Source of the DNA: CBDESN01 sp965242495
GTDB taxonomy: Bacteria; Pseudomonadota; Alphaproteobacteria; MPNO01
Length of the DNA stretch: 64,000 nt
Assembly: GCA_965242495.1 (NCBI GenBank)
Contig: OZ251446.1
Coordinates: 2,356,001 to 2,420,000, forward strand
Direction of reading: 5' to 3'
Part shown: one piece after another, positions 41,001-53,000 of the stretch
Position numbering within the stretch: position 1 is the first letter of the stretch
Layout: each line of letters opens with the position of its first letter
The notes under the pieces: model-generated
What the model was told of the DNA's origin: nothing
Database searches by the model: none
The model's input: the letters and a program-made list of their open reading frames with translations, nothing else
Translations under genes and position numbers: made by a program

Positions 41001-44000
41001 GATGGTCAGCGAGGAGTTCGTGCTGAGCTTGAAACCGTCCTTGTCCTCGGGCGACACCGAGTTCGCCACGGTCACATGGACCGTCACCGCCGTCGTCACC
41101 GCCTTCGACAGGCTGGCCGTCACCGTCGCCCGCCCGCCGGCCTCGGCGATCGACGTCGCAGACAGCATCAGCGTCGCCACCGCCGGGCCGTCGTTGTCGC
41201 GGATCCTCACGGTCGGGGCATCCGCATCCTGATCATTGCTTATGATCGTGACCCCCTGGTCGTTCGCCGCCGCGCCCGTCAGCACCACGAGCTTGTCCTC
41301 CGTGTCGGTGTTCTCCACCGCCGTCAGCGTCACCCGCCCGGTGCTGGCGGTCGCCCCGGCCGCGATGGTCAGCTTCGCGCCGGTCAGGGTGTAGTCGTCG
41401 TTATGGGTGTCCTTCCCCAAGTTCACGATCACGGTCACCGTGGTCGCCGCGCTCGAGGGATGAGAGAGGCTGGCGGTCACCGTCGCCACCCCGCCCGCCT
41501 CGTCGATGGTGGAGGGCGTCGCCGTCAGCACCGCCTGGGGCGCGCCATCGTCGTCGGTGACGGTCAGGGTGGCGCCCGCCACCGTCACCGCCCCGTTGCC
41601 GCCCGAAGCCTGCCCCGTCACCGTCACGCTGTTGTCGGGCGCATCCGCGGCGTTGTCGTTCGCCGTCGCCGTCACCACCCCCGTGCTGGCGGTCGCCCCG
41701 GCCGCAATCGTCAGCGTCGCGCCGGCCAGCGTGAAGTCCGCATCCGGCGCCACCGTGATCGTCACCGCGTCGGTCGAGCGCGGGGTCATCGTCGCCGTCA
41801 CCGTCGTCACCCCGCCATCCTCCGAGATCGACGCGGGCGAAACCGCCAGCTGCGCCGTGATGGCGTCGTTGTCGGCGATGGTGGCCGCGCCGCTGGCGGT
41901 CCCCGGCGCGACGCTCGCATCCACCGCCCCGCTCAGGCTCACGACGATGGTCTCGTCCGCCTCGTTCAGCGCATCGTCCGTCACCGCCACCTCGATGCTC
42001 CCGCTGGCGGCCCCCGGCGCCAGGGTCAGCGTGCCGGCGGCGATGGCCGTGTAGTCCACGCCCGAGGCGGCCGTGCCCGTCCCCGCGTCGGCGTAGCCCA
42101 CCGTCACCTGCTTCCCGCTCACCACGTCGGGCGTCACCGTGAAGGAGAGCGTCCCCACGTCCTCCGCCACGCCGGGCGACGAGATCGACAGCGTCGGCGG
42201 GTCGTCGTCGTCGGCGATGGTTCCCGTCGCCGTCGCCGCCGTGCTCGACAGCGTGAGGGCTGCCGCTCCGGTCAGCGCCACCACCACCGTCTCGTCCGGC
42301 TCGTCCGCCACGTCCTGCGTCACCGCCACGTCGATGGTTCCGGCGGTCGCTCCCGCCGCGAAGGTCAGCGCGCCGGCGGCCAGCGCCGTGTAGTCCGTCC
42401 CCGCCGTGGCCGTACCGCCCGTCCCTTCCGCGTAGTCCACCGTCGTTTGCCGGCCGCTCGCCGCGTCCAGCGTCACCGCGAACGACAGCGCCGCCGGATC
42501 GTCTCCCTCGCTCGCGCTCGCCCCGGCGATGGAGACCACCGGCGCCGGGTCGTCGTCGTCGATGGTCCCCGTCGCCGTCGCCGCCGTGCTGGAAAGCGTG
42601 AGACCGGCCGCGCCGGTCAGCTCCACCACCACCGTCTCGCTCGCCTCGTCCAGCGCGTCGTCGGTCACCGCCACGTCGATGGTCTTGCTCGTCTCCCCCG
42701 CCGCGAAGGTCAGCGCGCCGGCGGCCAGCGCCGTGTAGTCCGCGCCGGAGGTCGCCGTGCCCGCGCCGGCATCGGCGTAATCCACCGTCGCCTCCCGCTC
42801 GCTCGCCGTCACCCCCATCAACCCCGGTATGAAGGCCAGCGTCACCGGGAATGACAGCGCCGCCCCGCCCTCGCTCACCCGCGCCTGGCCGATGGCGACC
42901 GACGGCGAGGGGTCGTCGTCGGTCGTCGTCACCGTCACGATCACATCGGCCAGGCCGTCGTAATCGGCGTCGCCCGTGCTGGCCGCATCCAGCGTGAAGG
43001 CGGTCTGCTCGTCGTCCTCGTCCACCCGGTCGTCCCGCGCCAGCACCCCCACCGTCTGCGCCGTCATCCAGTTGCCGGGCGTGAAGGTCAGCGTCTGCGC
43101 GTCCGCCCAACCGCCCCGGATCTTGCCGACCCGCAACTCCGCGGGGTTGCCGCTCGCGATCGTCACCGTCACGTCCGCCGCCGGCTTGCTCGCCAGCGCC
43201 AGCGTGAAGGTCTCCGTCTCGTCCTCCGCCACCGTCACCGCGCCCTGCGACACCACCAGCCCGGCCGCGTCCACGTCCGTCGTCCGCGCCTTCGCGACGG
43301 TCGAGGCGAGTTTGTCGTAGGCGTCGCTGGACGCGCCGTCCGGGTCCAGCGTCAGCCGGTAATCGACGGCGCCGTCCACCGCGCCGTCCGTCGCGCCGGT
43401 CAGGGTCACCGTCTGCGCCGTCATCCAGTTGCCGGGCGTGAAGGTCAGCGTGGTCGCCGCCGCCGGCGCGCTCCCGCCCGAGGACAGCAGCCCTTCGCTA
43501 TCGTCGCCGCTGGAGACCTCCACCGTCGCGTTCGCCGTCGGCTCGCTGGCCAGCGCCACCGTGAACGTCGCGGTCCCGCCCTCCGCCAGCGTGAACCACG
43601 GGTCGTTCGCGTCCGCCGGAAGCGCCGGCGCCAGCGCGAGCCCGGCCGCGTCGTCTTCCGTCACCGTCAGCGTCAGGGCCGCCGGGTTGCCGTTGCCGCT
43701 GGAGACGCCCGACACCGTCACCTGCTTGCCGGCCACCGAGCTATCGACGATCGAGTCCACCTCGTCGTCCACCGCCGCGATGGTCACCGTCCCGGTGCTG
43801 GCCGTCGCCCCCGCCGCGATGGTCAGCGTGGTTCCCGTCTGGGTGAAGTCGTCCGCCGCCGCGTTGGTTCCCGCCCGCGCGGACACGGTGACCGTCGTCG
43901 CCTCGCTCAACGCCGCCGCCAAACGCGCCGTCACCGCGGCCGCGCGCGCGTCCGCCGCCGCGCCCGCGTCCTCCTCGATGGTGGTCCGCGACAGCGCCAG

Positions 44001-47000
44001 GGACACGTCCGTCGGCCGGCCCGCGGCCTCCAGCGACGCCGGCCCGTCCGGCGCCCCGGTCCGGGTCGAGATCACCCGCACCACGGTGTCCGCGCCCGCG
44101 GCCAGGCCGGTGATCGTGTAGGCGGTCGTCGCCCCGCCGGTCACCGCCGCCTGCCGCGTCGCCGGGTCGTAGCTTTCCGAACCGGACCTCCACTGCACCT
44201 TGTAGCCGTCCGCCTTCGCCGCCGCCGTCCAGTCCACCCGCAGCGCGTCCACCGCCGGGGTCGTCGTCACCCCCGTCACCCGGTCCGGCGCCCGCGGCGC
44301 GATGGTCATGGTGAAGGCCAGGCTGCCCGGGTCGCCGTCGCGGTCGGTCGCGGTCAACGTCCAGGCCGCCGCCCCCGCCGCCGCGGTCGGCGTCCCGCAT
44401 ACCGTGCGCGCCGCCCCGCACGTTCCCGTCCCGTCGAGGTCGAATTCCAGCCCCGGGGGCAGGCTCAGCGTCGCCGCCGAACCCGGCCCGGACAGCGCGT
44501 AGGACAGGGGCGGGTTGCCGCCCGACGCCGCCGGCAGCAGCTCCGAGACCGCCGCGTCCTCCGTCCACGCGTATCCCGCCGGGGCGTCGGCCGCGAACGC
44601 CGGCCGGGCGTCCTCCTCCACCGTCAGCGAGAACGTCAGCGTCGCCCGGTCGCCGTCCACGTCGGTGGCGGTCAGCCGGTATGTGGCGGCAGCGGCGGCG
44701 GCCGTGGGCGCGCCCGTGATGCGGCGCGCGGCGGCGTCGAAGGCCAGCCCCGCCGGCAGGGCCGGCGTCAGGCTGTAGGTCAGGGACGAGTTGACGTCCG
44801 TCGCCGTCTCCCCCGCCCCCGGCGTGGGGAAGCTCGCCGCCGGCAGCGCCGGGTCGTCGGCCCACACCCGGCTCCCCTTCACGAAACTTTTGGCCGCCAC
44901 CGTCGCCGAGCCGAAGGACGGCGCCCGGTCGTTGATGCGCGGAGGGCGGTTCGTGAACGAAATCGGCGCGCGCACGTCGAGGTCCAGGATCGCCGGCGTG
45001 TTGTGGTAAGGCCCTCCATCGGCCACGATATAGCCGGTGACGCCTGCGTTGGCGTCGAAGAACAGCCGGAACGGATGGCGCGGAATGGTGATGCCGTCGC
45101 CGTCCCAGTCCGACGCCTGCACCTGATATTGGAAGGTGAGCTCGCCCGGGTTGGTGTCGTAGAACGTGGCCGCCTCCGCCTCGCGGTCGTTGTCGCCGAT
45201 CTTGAACTTCAGGCCGATGCCGGCGCTGGGCGTGGCGATGGCGGCATCGAAATAGAACGCGAACAGGATGAAGTCGCCGGTGCGGAAATTCGCCAGCGCC
45301 GCGCCCCGGTCGTTGGTGATGCGCAGCTCCTCGACGCCCGGGTTGACGGACACCGCGATGGAGACGTTCAGCGTCGCCACGTCGCCGTCCCGGTCGGTCG
45401 CCGTCAACCGATAGACCGTCGCCCCGCGGGTCTGCGTCGGCCGCCCCGTGATCCGCCCGCCATGCGTATCCTGCGCCCCCGGCGCCGTGTACCTCAGCCC
45501 CGCCGGCAAGGTCGCCATGGCGTAGGTCAGCGCTCCATTGCCCCCCGTCGCCGCCGGCAGGCTGAAGGTCGGGAACGTCCGGTTGATCCCCAGGGTCCGC
45601 GCGACCTGCGAGACCGCGAACGAGGGTTGCGAATCGTCGGCGATCGTCCCCGTCCCCGTGGCCATCCCCAGCGTCGCGTTCACCGGCCCGCTCAGGACCA
45701 CCACCACCGTCTCGTCCGCCTCGCTCCGCGTGTCGCTCCACGCCGCCACCCCGATGGTCTTGGCCGTCTCCCCCGCCGCGAAGGTCAGCGTCCCCGGGGC
45801 CAGCGCCGTGTAGTCCGCCCCCGCCGTCGCCGTGCCGCCCGTCCCCTCCGCGTAGGCCGCCGTCACCTGGCGCCCGCTCGCCGCGCTCAGCGTCACCGTG
45901 AAGGTCAGCGTCCCGCCCTCGCCCACCTCCGGCGAATCGATGGCGAGCGACGGCGTCGGATCGTCGTCCCTGATGGCGCCGATGCCGGTGGACGCGCTCC
46001 CCAGCGTCGCGCCGGAGGGGTTGGAGAGCGTCAGGCGCAGCGTCTCGTGCGCTTCGTCCAGCGTGTCGCCTTCCACCGCCGCGGCGATGGTCTTGCGCGT
46101 CTGCCCCGGCGCGAAGGTCAGCGTTCCGCCCGCAAGGGCCGCATAGTCCGTCCCGGAGGTCGCCGTGCCCGCGCCCGCATCCGCCCAGGCCACCGTCACC
46201 CGCCTGCCGCTCACCGCGTCCAGGGTCACCGCGAAGGACAGCGCCGCCTGGCCGGTATCGCCCTCCGTCACGCTGGGCGAGGAGATCGACAGCGTCGGCG
46301 AGGGGTCGTCGTCGGCGATGGCGCCGGTCGCCGTCGCCGTGCCCAGGGCCGCGTTCACCGCGTCGGAGAGCGTCACCACCACCGTCTCGTCCACTTCGTC
46401 CAGCGCGTCGCCGGCCACCGTCACGGCGATGGTCCCGGCCGTCTCGCCGGGCGCGAAGGTCAGCGCGCCGGGCGCCAGCGCCGTGTAATCCACCCCCGCC
46501 GTCGCCGTGCCGCCGCTCCCCTCCGCGTAACTCACCGTCACCGTCTGGCCGCTGGCTATGCTCAGCGTCACCGGGAACGACAGCGTCGCCTGGCCGGCGT
46601 CTCCCTCCGTCACGCGCGCCGCCCCGATGGCCAGCGTCGGGCGGGTATCGTCATCGACGATCAACCCCGTGCCGGTCGCCCCGCTCAGCGTCGCGTTGGT
46701 CGCGTTGCTCAAGGTCAGGATTACGGTCTCGTCCGCCTCGTGCCCCGCATCCCCGGTGACCGTCACGACGACATCCTTGCTGCGGTCTCCCGGCGCGAAG
46801 GTCAGCGTCCCGCTCGCAAGGGCCGTGTAGTCGGTCCCCGAGGTCGCCGTGCCCGCGCCGGCGTCGGCGTAGTCCACCGTCACCTGCTTGCCGCTGACCA
46901 CGCCCAGCCTGGCGGTAAAGGTCAGCGTTCCCGGCATGGCGTCGCCGGCGTCGCCCTCGGAAACCGACGCCGCATCGGTCAGCGCCAGGTCCGGCTGGTT

Positions 47001-50000
47001 GTCGTTGTCGGTCAGCGTCAGCGTCGCCCCCGTCACGCCGCCGGCGCCGGCGGGAGAGCTGTGGTCGTTCGCCACCGTCGCCGTCACCGTCTCCTGGCGG
47101 GCGTCGTCGTCGCGCAGATTGTCCACCGCCACCAGCCTCGCCATGTCCGAGGCGGCGGCCGTGGCGCCGGCCGCGATGGCGATGGTCGCGTCCGGACCCA
47201 CCGTCCAGGCCCCCGGCTTCGGCGTCACCGTCACCGTGGTCGCCGCGCTCGAGGCGCGCGACAGGGTCGCCGACACCGACGCCACCCCGCCCACCTCCGA
47301 GATCGACGCCGGCGCCACCGTCAGCGTCACCTCCGGCGTCGCGTCGTCGTCGGCGATGGTCAGGGTCAGCGGCAGCACCGCCTGGGTGTTCGCGTCGCTG
47401 GCCGCGCTCGCCGAGATCGTCACCTGCTTGTCCGGCCCATCCACCTGGTCGTTCACCGCCGCCACCGTCACCACCCCCTCGCTGGCCGTCTGCCCCATCT
47501 TGAGGGTCAGCGTCGTCGCCGCGCTCAGCGTGAAGTCGCCCGCCACCGCCGGGGCCACCGGGGCCGCCGTCACCGTCACCGTCATCGCCGTGGGCAGCGG
47601 CAAGGGCAGCCGCGCCGTCACCGTCGCCGCCCCGGCCTGGCCGCCATCCTCGGCGATGCGCGCCGACGACAGATGCAGCGACACCCGCGCGCCGTCGTCG
47701 TCGAGATTGGCCGCCCGCACCTCGCTGCTCGCCAGGTCGCGATAGCCGGCGTCGCCGGGCGGCGTGGCGGTGGCCGCCGCGCTGTCCGGGTCCAGCGTGA
47801 TGACATAGCTCACATCGCCGTCCACCGGGTTGGCAGGCCCGTCGTTCTGGCCGTGAACCGTCACCGTCTGCGCCGTGCTCCAGGTGGTCGCGTCGAACGT
47901 CAGCGCCGCCGTCGCCGCGGTCGAACCCCCGGCGACGGACACCAGCCCCTCGCTCGCGTTCCCGCTCTCCACCGCCACCGTCACCGCCGCGGTCGGCGCG
48001 CTGGAGAGCGCCACCGTGAAGCTGTCCGTGGTCTCCCTCTCCGAGGTCCGGGTCGAACCCTGGCTCTCCACCACCGTCAGCCCCGCCGCGTCGTCGTCGA
48101 GGTTGGTCACGCTCACCGTGACGTTCCCCAGGCCGCGATAGTTGGCGTCGGCCGCGCTGTCCGGGTTCAGCGTGACGGCGTAGCTGGCGTCGCCGTCGTC
48201 CGCGTCGTCGTCCACGCCCCGCACCCGCACCTCCTGGGCCACGCTCCAGTTGGTCGCGCTGAAGCTCAGCGTTCCCGAACTGCCCCAGGTTCCGCCGCCG
48301 TCCACCGACAGCTCGCCCTCGCCCGACGATCCGGACGGGATCGACGCCGCCACCGTCACCGCCGCGGTCGGCTCGCTGGAAAGCGCCACCGTGAAGGAGT
48401 CCGTGGTTCCCGCCTCGCCGGTCCGGGTCGAGCCCTGGCTCTCCACCACCGTCAGCCCCGCCGCGTCGTCGTCGTCGCGGATTTGGGTGTTCGCAGTCCA
48501 GTCCCTCACGTTGGCGTTGACCGGGTTGGCGAGCCTCAGGTTCACCGACTCGTAGAGGCTCTCGTCGATGTCGTCGTCCAGCACCGTCACGTGGAAGCTG
48601 AGGGACGTGCGGCCCGGCGGGACGGTCACCACCCGCCCGACGAGGGAGGTGTAGTCCAGCCCCGCGGTCGCAGCCCCGGAGGCCCCCAGGGTGAACGTGA
48701 TCGGCAGCTCGCTCGCGCCATCCATTTGCAAAACGAAATTCAACTGCCCCGCCTGGGTGTAGGTGAACCCGCCGGGCCTCCGCGCCGCCCCGCTATGCCC
48801 TTCCCAGCCGGCATCGGTCGGGCTGAAGAGGGTGACCGTCGGCGTGCGGTCGTCGTCGTTGATGGTCAGCGTCGCGTCGGCCGCATCCGCCGCGCCGTTG
48901 CCGCCCGTCACCGCGCCGGAGATCGTCACCTGCTTGTTGGGCGAATCGAGGCCGTTGTTGTTCGCCGTCACGGTCACCGCCCCGGCGCTGGCGGTGCCGC
49001 CGGCCGCGACGGTCAGCGTCCTGGCCGCGCTCAGCGTGAAGTCCCGCGCCGCCGCATAGCTCCCCGGCGCTGCCGCCACCGTCACCGTCACCGCTTCGCT
49101 GGAGGCGCCCGAAAGCGCCGCCGTCACCGACGCCACCCCGCCGTTTTCCCCGATCGACGAGGACGACAACGCCAGGGTCACGGTCGGCAGGATCTCGTCG
49201 TCGGTGAGGGTCAGCGTCACGTCCGACGGCGCCGCCACCCCGTTGCCTCCCACCGCCGCGCCGGAGACCGTCACCGCCTTGTCCGGCGAGTCGACGTCGT
49301 TGCCGTTCGCCGTCACCGTCACCGCCCCGGCGCTGGTGGTGCTGCCGGCCGCGATGGTCAGCGTCTTCGCCGCGGAAAGGTCGAAGTCCGCCGCCGCCGC
49401 CCCCGTCCCCGGCGCCGCCGCCACCGTCACCGTCACCGCCGCGCCGGAGGGATGGGACAGCGCCGCCGTCACCGTCGCTGCCCCGCCCGACTCCGAAATC
49501 GACGCCGGCTCGAGCGCCAGGGTCAGCGTCGGCAGCGCGTCGTCGTCGGTGAGCATCAGCGCCGCCCCGGTGACGGCGCCGGCCCCCGGCCCGCTGGCCG
49601 CCCGGCCGGTCACCGTGACGGAACGGCCCGCGCCGCCCTCATGGACGTCGTTGTCCACCGCCGCCACCGTCGCCGTGTCGTCGCCGCCGGCGGTCTGCCC
49701 GGCCGCGATCACGATCTCCGCGTCCGAACCCGTCGTGTAGGCCCCCGCCACCGGCGTCACCGTCACCGTCACCGCTTCGACCGAGGCATGGGCGAGGGTC
49801 GCCGACACCGTCGCCGCCCCGCCGGCCTCCGCAACCGATGCCGGGTTCACCGCCAGCGTCACCGCCGGCGGGTCGTCGTCGTCCGTCAGCGTCAGCGCCG
49901 CCCCGGTCACGGGGTTCGCGCCCAGGCCGCTCGACGCCGCGCCGGTCACCGTCACGCTCCGCCCCGCCGCGCCCTCGTAATCCGCGTTGTCCACCGCCTC

Positions 50001-53000
50001 GACCGTGGCCTTGTCCGTGGTCGCGGTCGAACCGGCCGCGATGACGATGACCGCGTCCGCGCCCTGCGCGTAGGCCCCGGCCACCGGCGTCACGGTCACC
50101 GTCACCGCCTCGCTCGACGCGCCGGAGAGCGTCGCGCTCACCGTCGACACCCCGCCGTTCTCCGCCACCGACGCCGGCGCCAGCGTGAGCGTCACCGTCG
50201 GCGTCTCCTCGTCGTCGGTGATCGCCAGCACCGCCCCGGTCACGCCCCCGGCGCCCTGGTCGTTGGCCGCCGCGCCCGCTACCGTCACCTGCCGGTCCGG
50301 CTCGTCGATGGCGTCGTCCACCGCGGTGAGCGTCGCGGTGTCCGCGGGGTTCTCCGTTCGCCCGGCCTGGATGACGATCTGCGCCGTGGACGGATCCACC
50401 GCGTAGGCGCCCGACAGCGACGCCACCGTCACCGTGGTCACCGCGCTCGACGGGTGCGAGAGCGCCGCGCTCACCGTCGTCACCCCGCCGGCCTCCGAAA
50501 TCGACGCCGGCGACGCCGACAACGCGACCCCCGGCGGGTCGTCGTCGTCGAGGAGCGCCAGCGCCGCGTCCGCCGGGTCCGCCGCCCCGCCGCCCGACGC
50601 CGCGCCCGACACCGTCACCGTCCCGCCCGGCGAGTCCGCGGCGTTGTCGTTCGCGGTCACCGTCACCACGCCCGCGCTCGCCGTCGAACCCGCCGCGACG
50701 GTCAGCGTCGCCGGGCTCGACAGGGTGAAGTCCCGCGCCGCCGCCCCGGTCCCCGGCGCCGCGGTCACCGTCACCGTCACCGCCGCGCTCGCGGCGCCGG
50801 AGAGCGCCGCGGTCACCGTCGACACCCCGCCGGCCTCCGGGACCGACGCCGGCGACAGCACCAGCGCGAGCGTCGGCGGGCCGTCGTCGTCGAGGAGGGT
50901 CAGCGCCGCGTCCGCCGGGTCCGCCACCCCGCCGCCCGCCGCCGCGCCGGAGACCGTCACCTTCTTGTCCGCCGCGTCGTCGTCGTTGCCCACCGCCGTC
51001 ACCGTCACCAAGCCGGCGCTCGTCGTGTTCCCCGCCGCGATGGTCAGCGTCGCCGGGCTCGACAACGTGAAGTCGCCGCTCGTCGCCGGGGCCACCTCGG
51101 TTGCCGAGACCGTGATCGTCACCGCCTCCCGGGCCGGATAGGAGAGCGCCGCGGTCACCGTCGCCTTCCCGCCCGTCTCCGAGATCGACGACGACGACAG
51201 CACCAGCGAGGCCGTCGGACGGGCGTCGTCGTCCTCCAGGATCAGCGTCACCGGGTTCGGCTTCGCCGCCCCGTTGCCGCCCGCGACCGCGCCCCGAACC
51301 TGCACCCGCTTGTCCGGCGTCACCGCCGCGTTGCCCACCGCGGTCACCGTCGCCAGGCCGACGCTGGCGGTGCTCCCCGCCGCGATGGTCAGCGTCCGCG
51401 CCGCCGACAGCGTGAAGTCCCGCGCCGCCGCGCCGGCCCCCGGAACCGCGGAGACCGTCACCGTCACCGCCTCGCTCGATTCCCCGGAGAGCGTCGCGGT
51501 CACCGTCGCCTCCCCGCCCGTCTCCGAGATCGACGACGACGACAGCGCCAGGGACACCGACGGCGTCGGCTCGTCGTCCACCAGGACCAGGAACGCATCC
51601 TTCGCGCCATGCGCCGGCACGCCCGACCCGGACGGCACCCGGCCCTCGATGCGCAACTCCCTGTTCGGCGCATCCACGTCGTCGTCCAGCCCCGTGAACA
51701 CCACCGCCTCCGTGCTGGCCGTCCGCCCCGCCGCGATGGTCAGCCCGGTGCCCGTTTGGCCCCCCACCCCCACGGCGCGGTAGCCCGCCACGTTGGCGTT
51801 CGGCGTGACCGTTATCAGAACCCGCACGTCCGCCGCCGCCGCCGAGCTCAGCGCCACGGTCAGCGTCGCCGTCCCGCCGTTCTCCGAGATCGACGACGAC
51901 GACAGCGCCAGCGACGCCTGCGGCGCCCCGTCGTCGTCGCGGATCGCCAGCGTCACGGGGGCCGGATCCGCCACCCCCAGCCCGCCCGACGCCGCGCCGG
52001 AGACCTCCACCCGCTTGTCCGGCGAGTCCGCGTCGTCGTCGTTCGCCGTAATCGTCACCGCGCCCGCGCTGGCCGTCGCCCCCGCCGCGATGGTCAGCGT
52101 GTTCGCCGCGCTCAGCGTGAAGTCCGTCCCCGAACCCGGCGACGCCGACACCGTGATCGTCACCGGCTCGCTCGACCGATGCGAGAGCGTCGCGGTCACC
52201 GTCGCCACGCCGCCCGTCTCCGCGATGGACGCCGGCATGACCGCCAGCGCCGCGGTGGGCGTCGTGTCGTCGTCGGTAATGGCGAACGTCGCCTCGGTCA
52301 CCGCGGATACGCCCCGGCGGTTCCCCGCCGTGCCCGAGACCTCCACCCGCTTGTCCGGCGAGTCCGCCGCGTTGCCCACGGCCGTGACGGTCACCACGCC
52401 CGTGCTCTCCGTCCGCCCCGCCGGGATCGTCAGCGTCGCCCCCGTCTGCGTGAAGTCCGCCGCCGCCGCATGCGCCCCCGCCGCGGCCGAGACCGTGACG
52501 GTGGTCGCCGCGCTCGACGGATGGCTCAGCGCCGCGGTCACCGTCGCGACCCCGCCCGACTCCGAAATCGAGGCCGGCGACGCCGTCAGCACGGGCGTCG
52601 GCGGGTCGTCGTCGTCGCGTAGCGTCAGCGTCGCGGCGGGCGGCGCCCGCACGTCGTCGCTTGCCGACGCCCGAACCGTCACCCGCCGGTCCGGCGCATC
52701 GACCGCGTTGTCCACCCCCGTGATCGTCACCGCGCCGGCGCTGGCCGTCGCCCCCGCCGCGAAGGTCAGCGCCGCCGACGCCGACAGGGCGGCATCGCCC
52801 GCCAGGGCCGGAGGCGCCGGCGACACCGACACCGTGAGGGTCGCCGCCGACACCGCCGCCTTGTCCAGCGTCGCGGTCACCGTGGACACCCCGGCGTTCT
52901 CCCAGATCGCCGCCGAAGACAGGGAAAGGGTCGCCTTGGGCAAGGCGACGATGGGAACCCACTCGGCGTAGAAGAAATTGGTCTGGTTGCCGCCTTGCCC

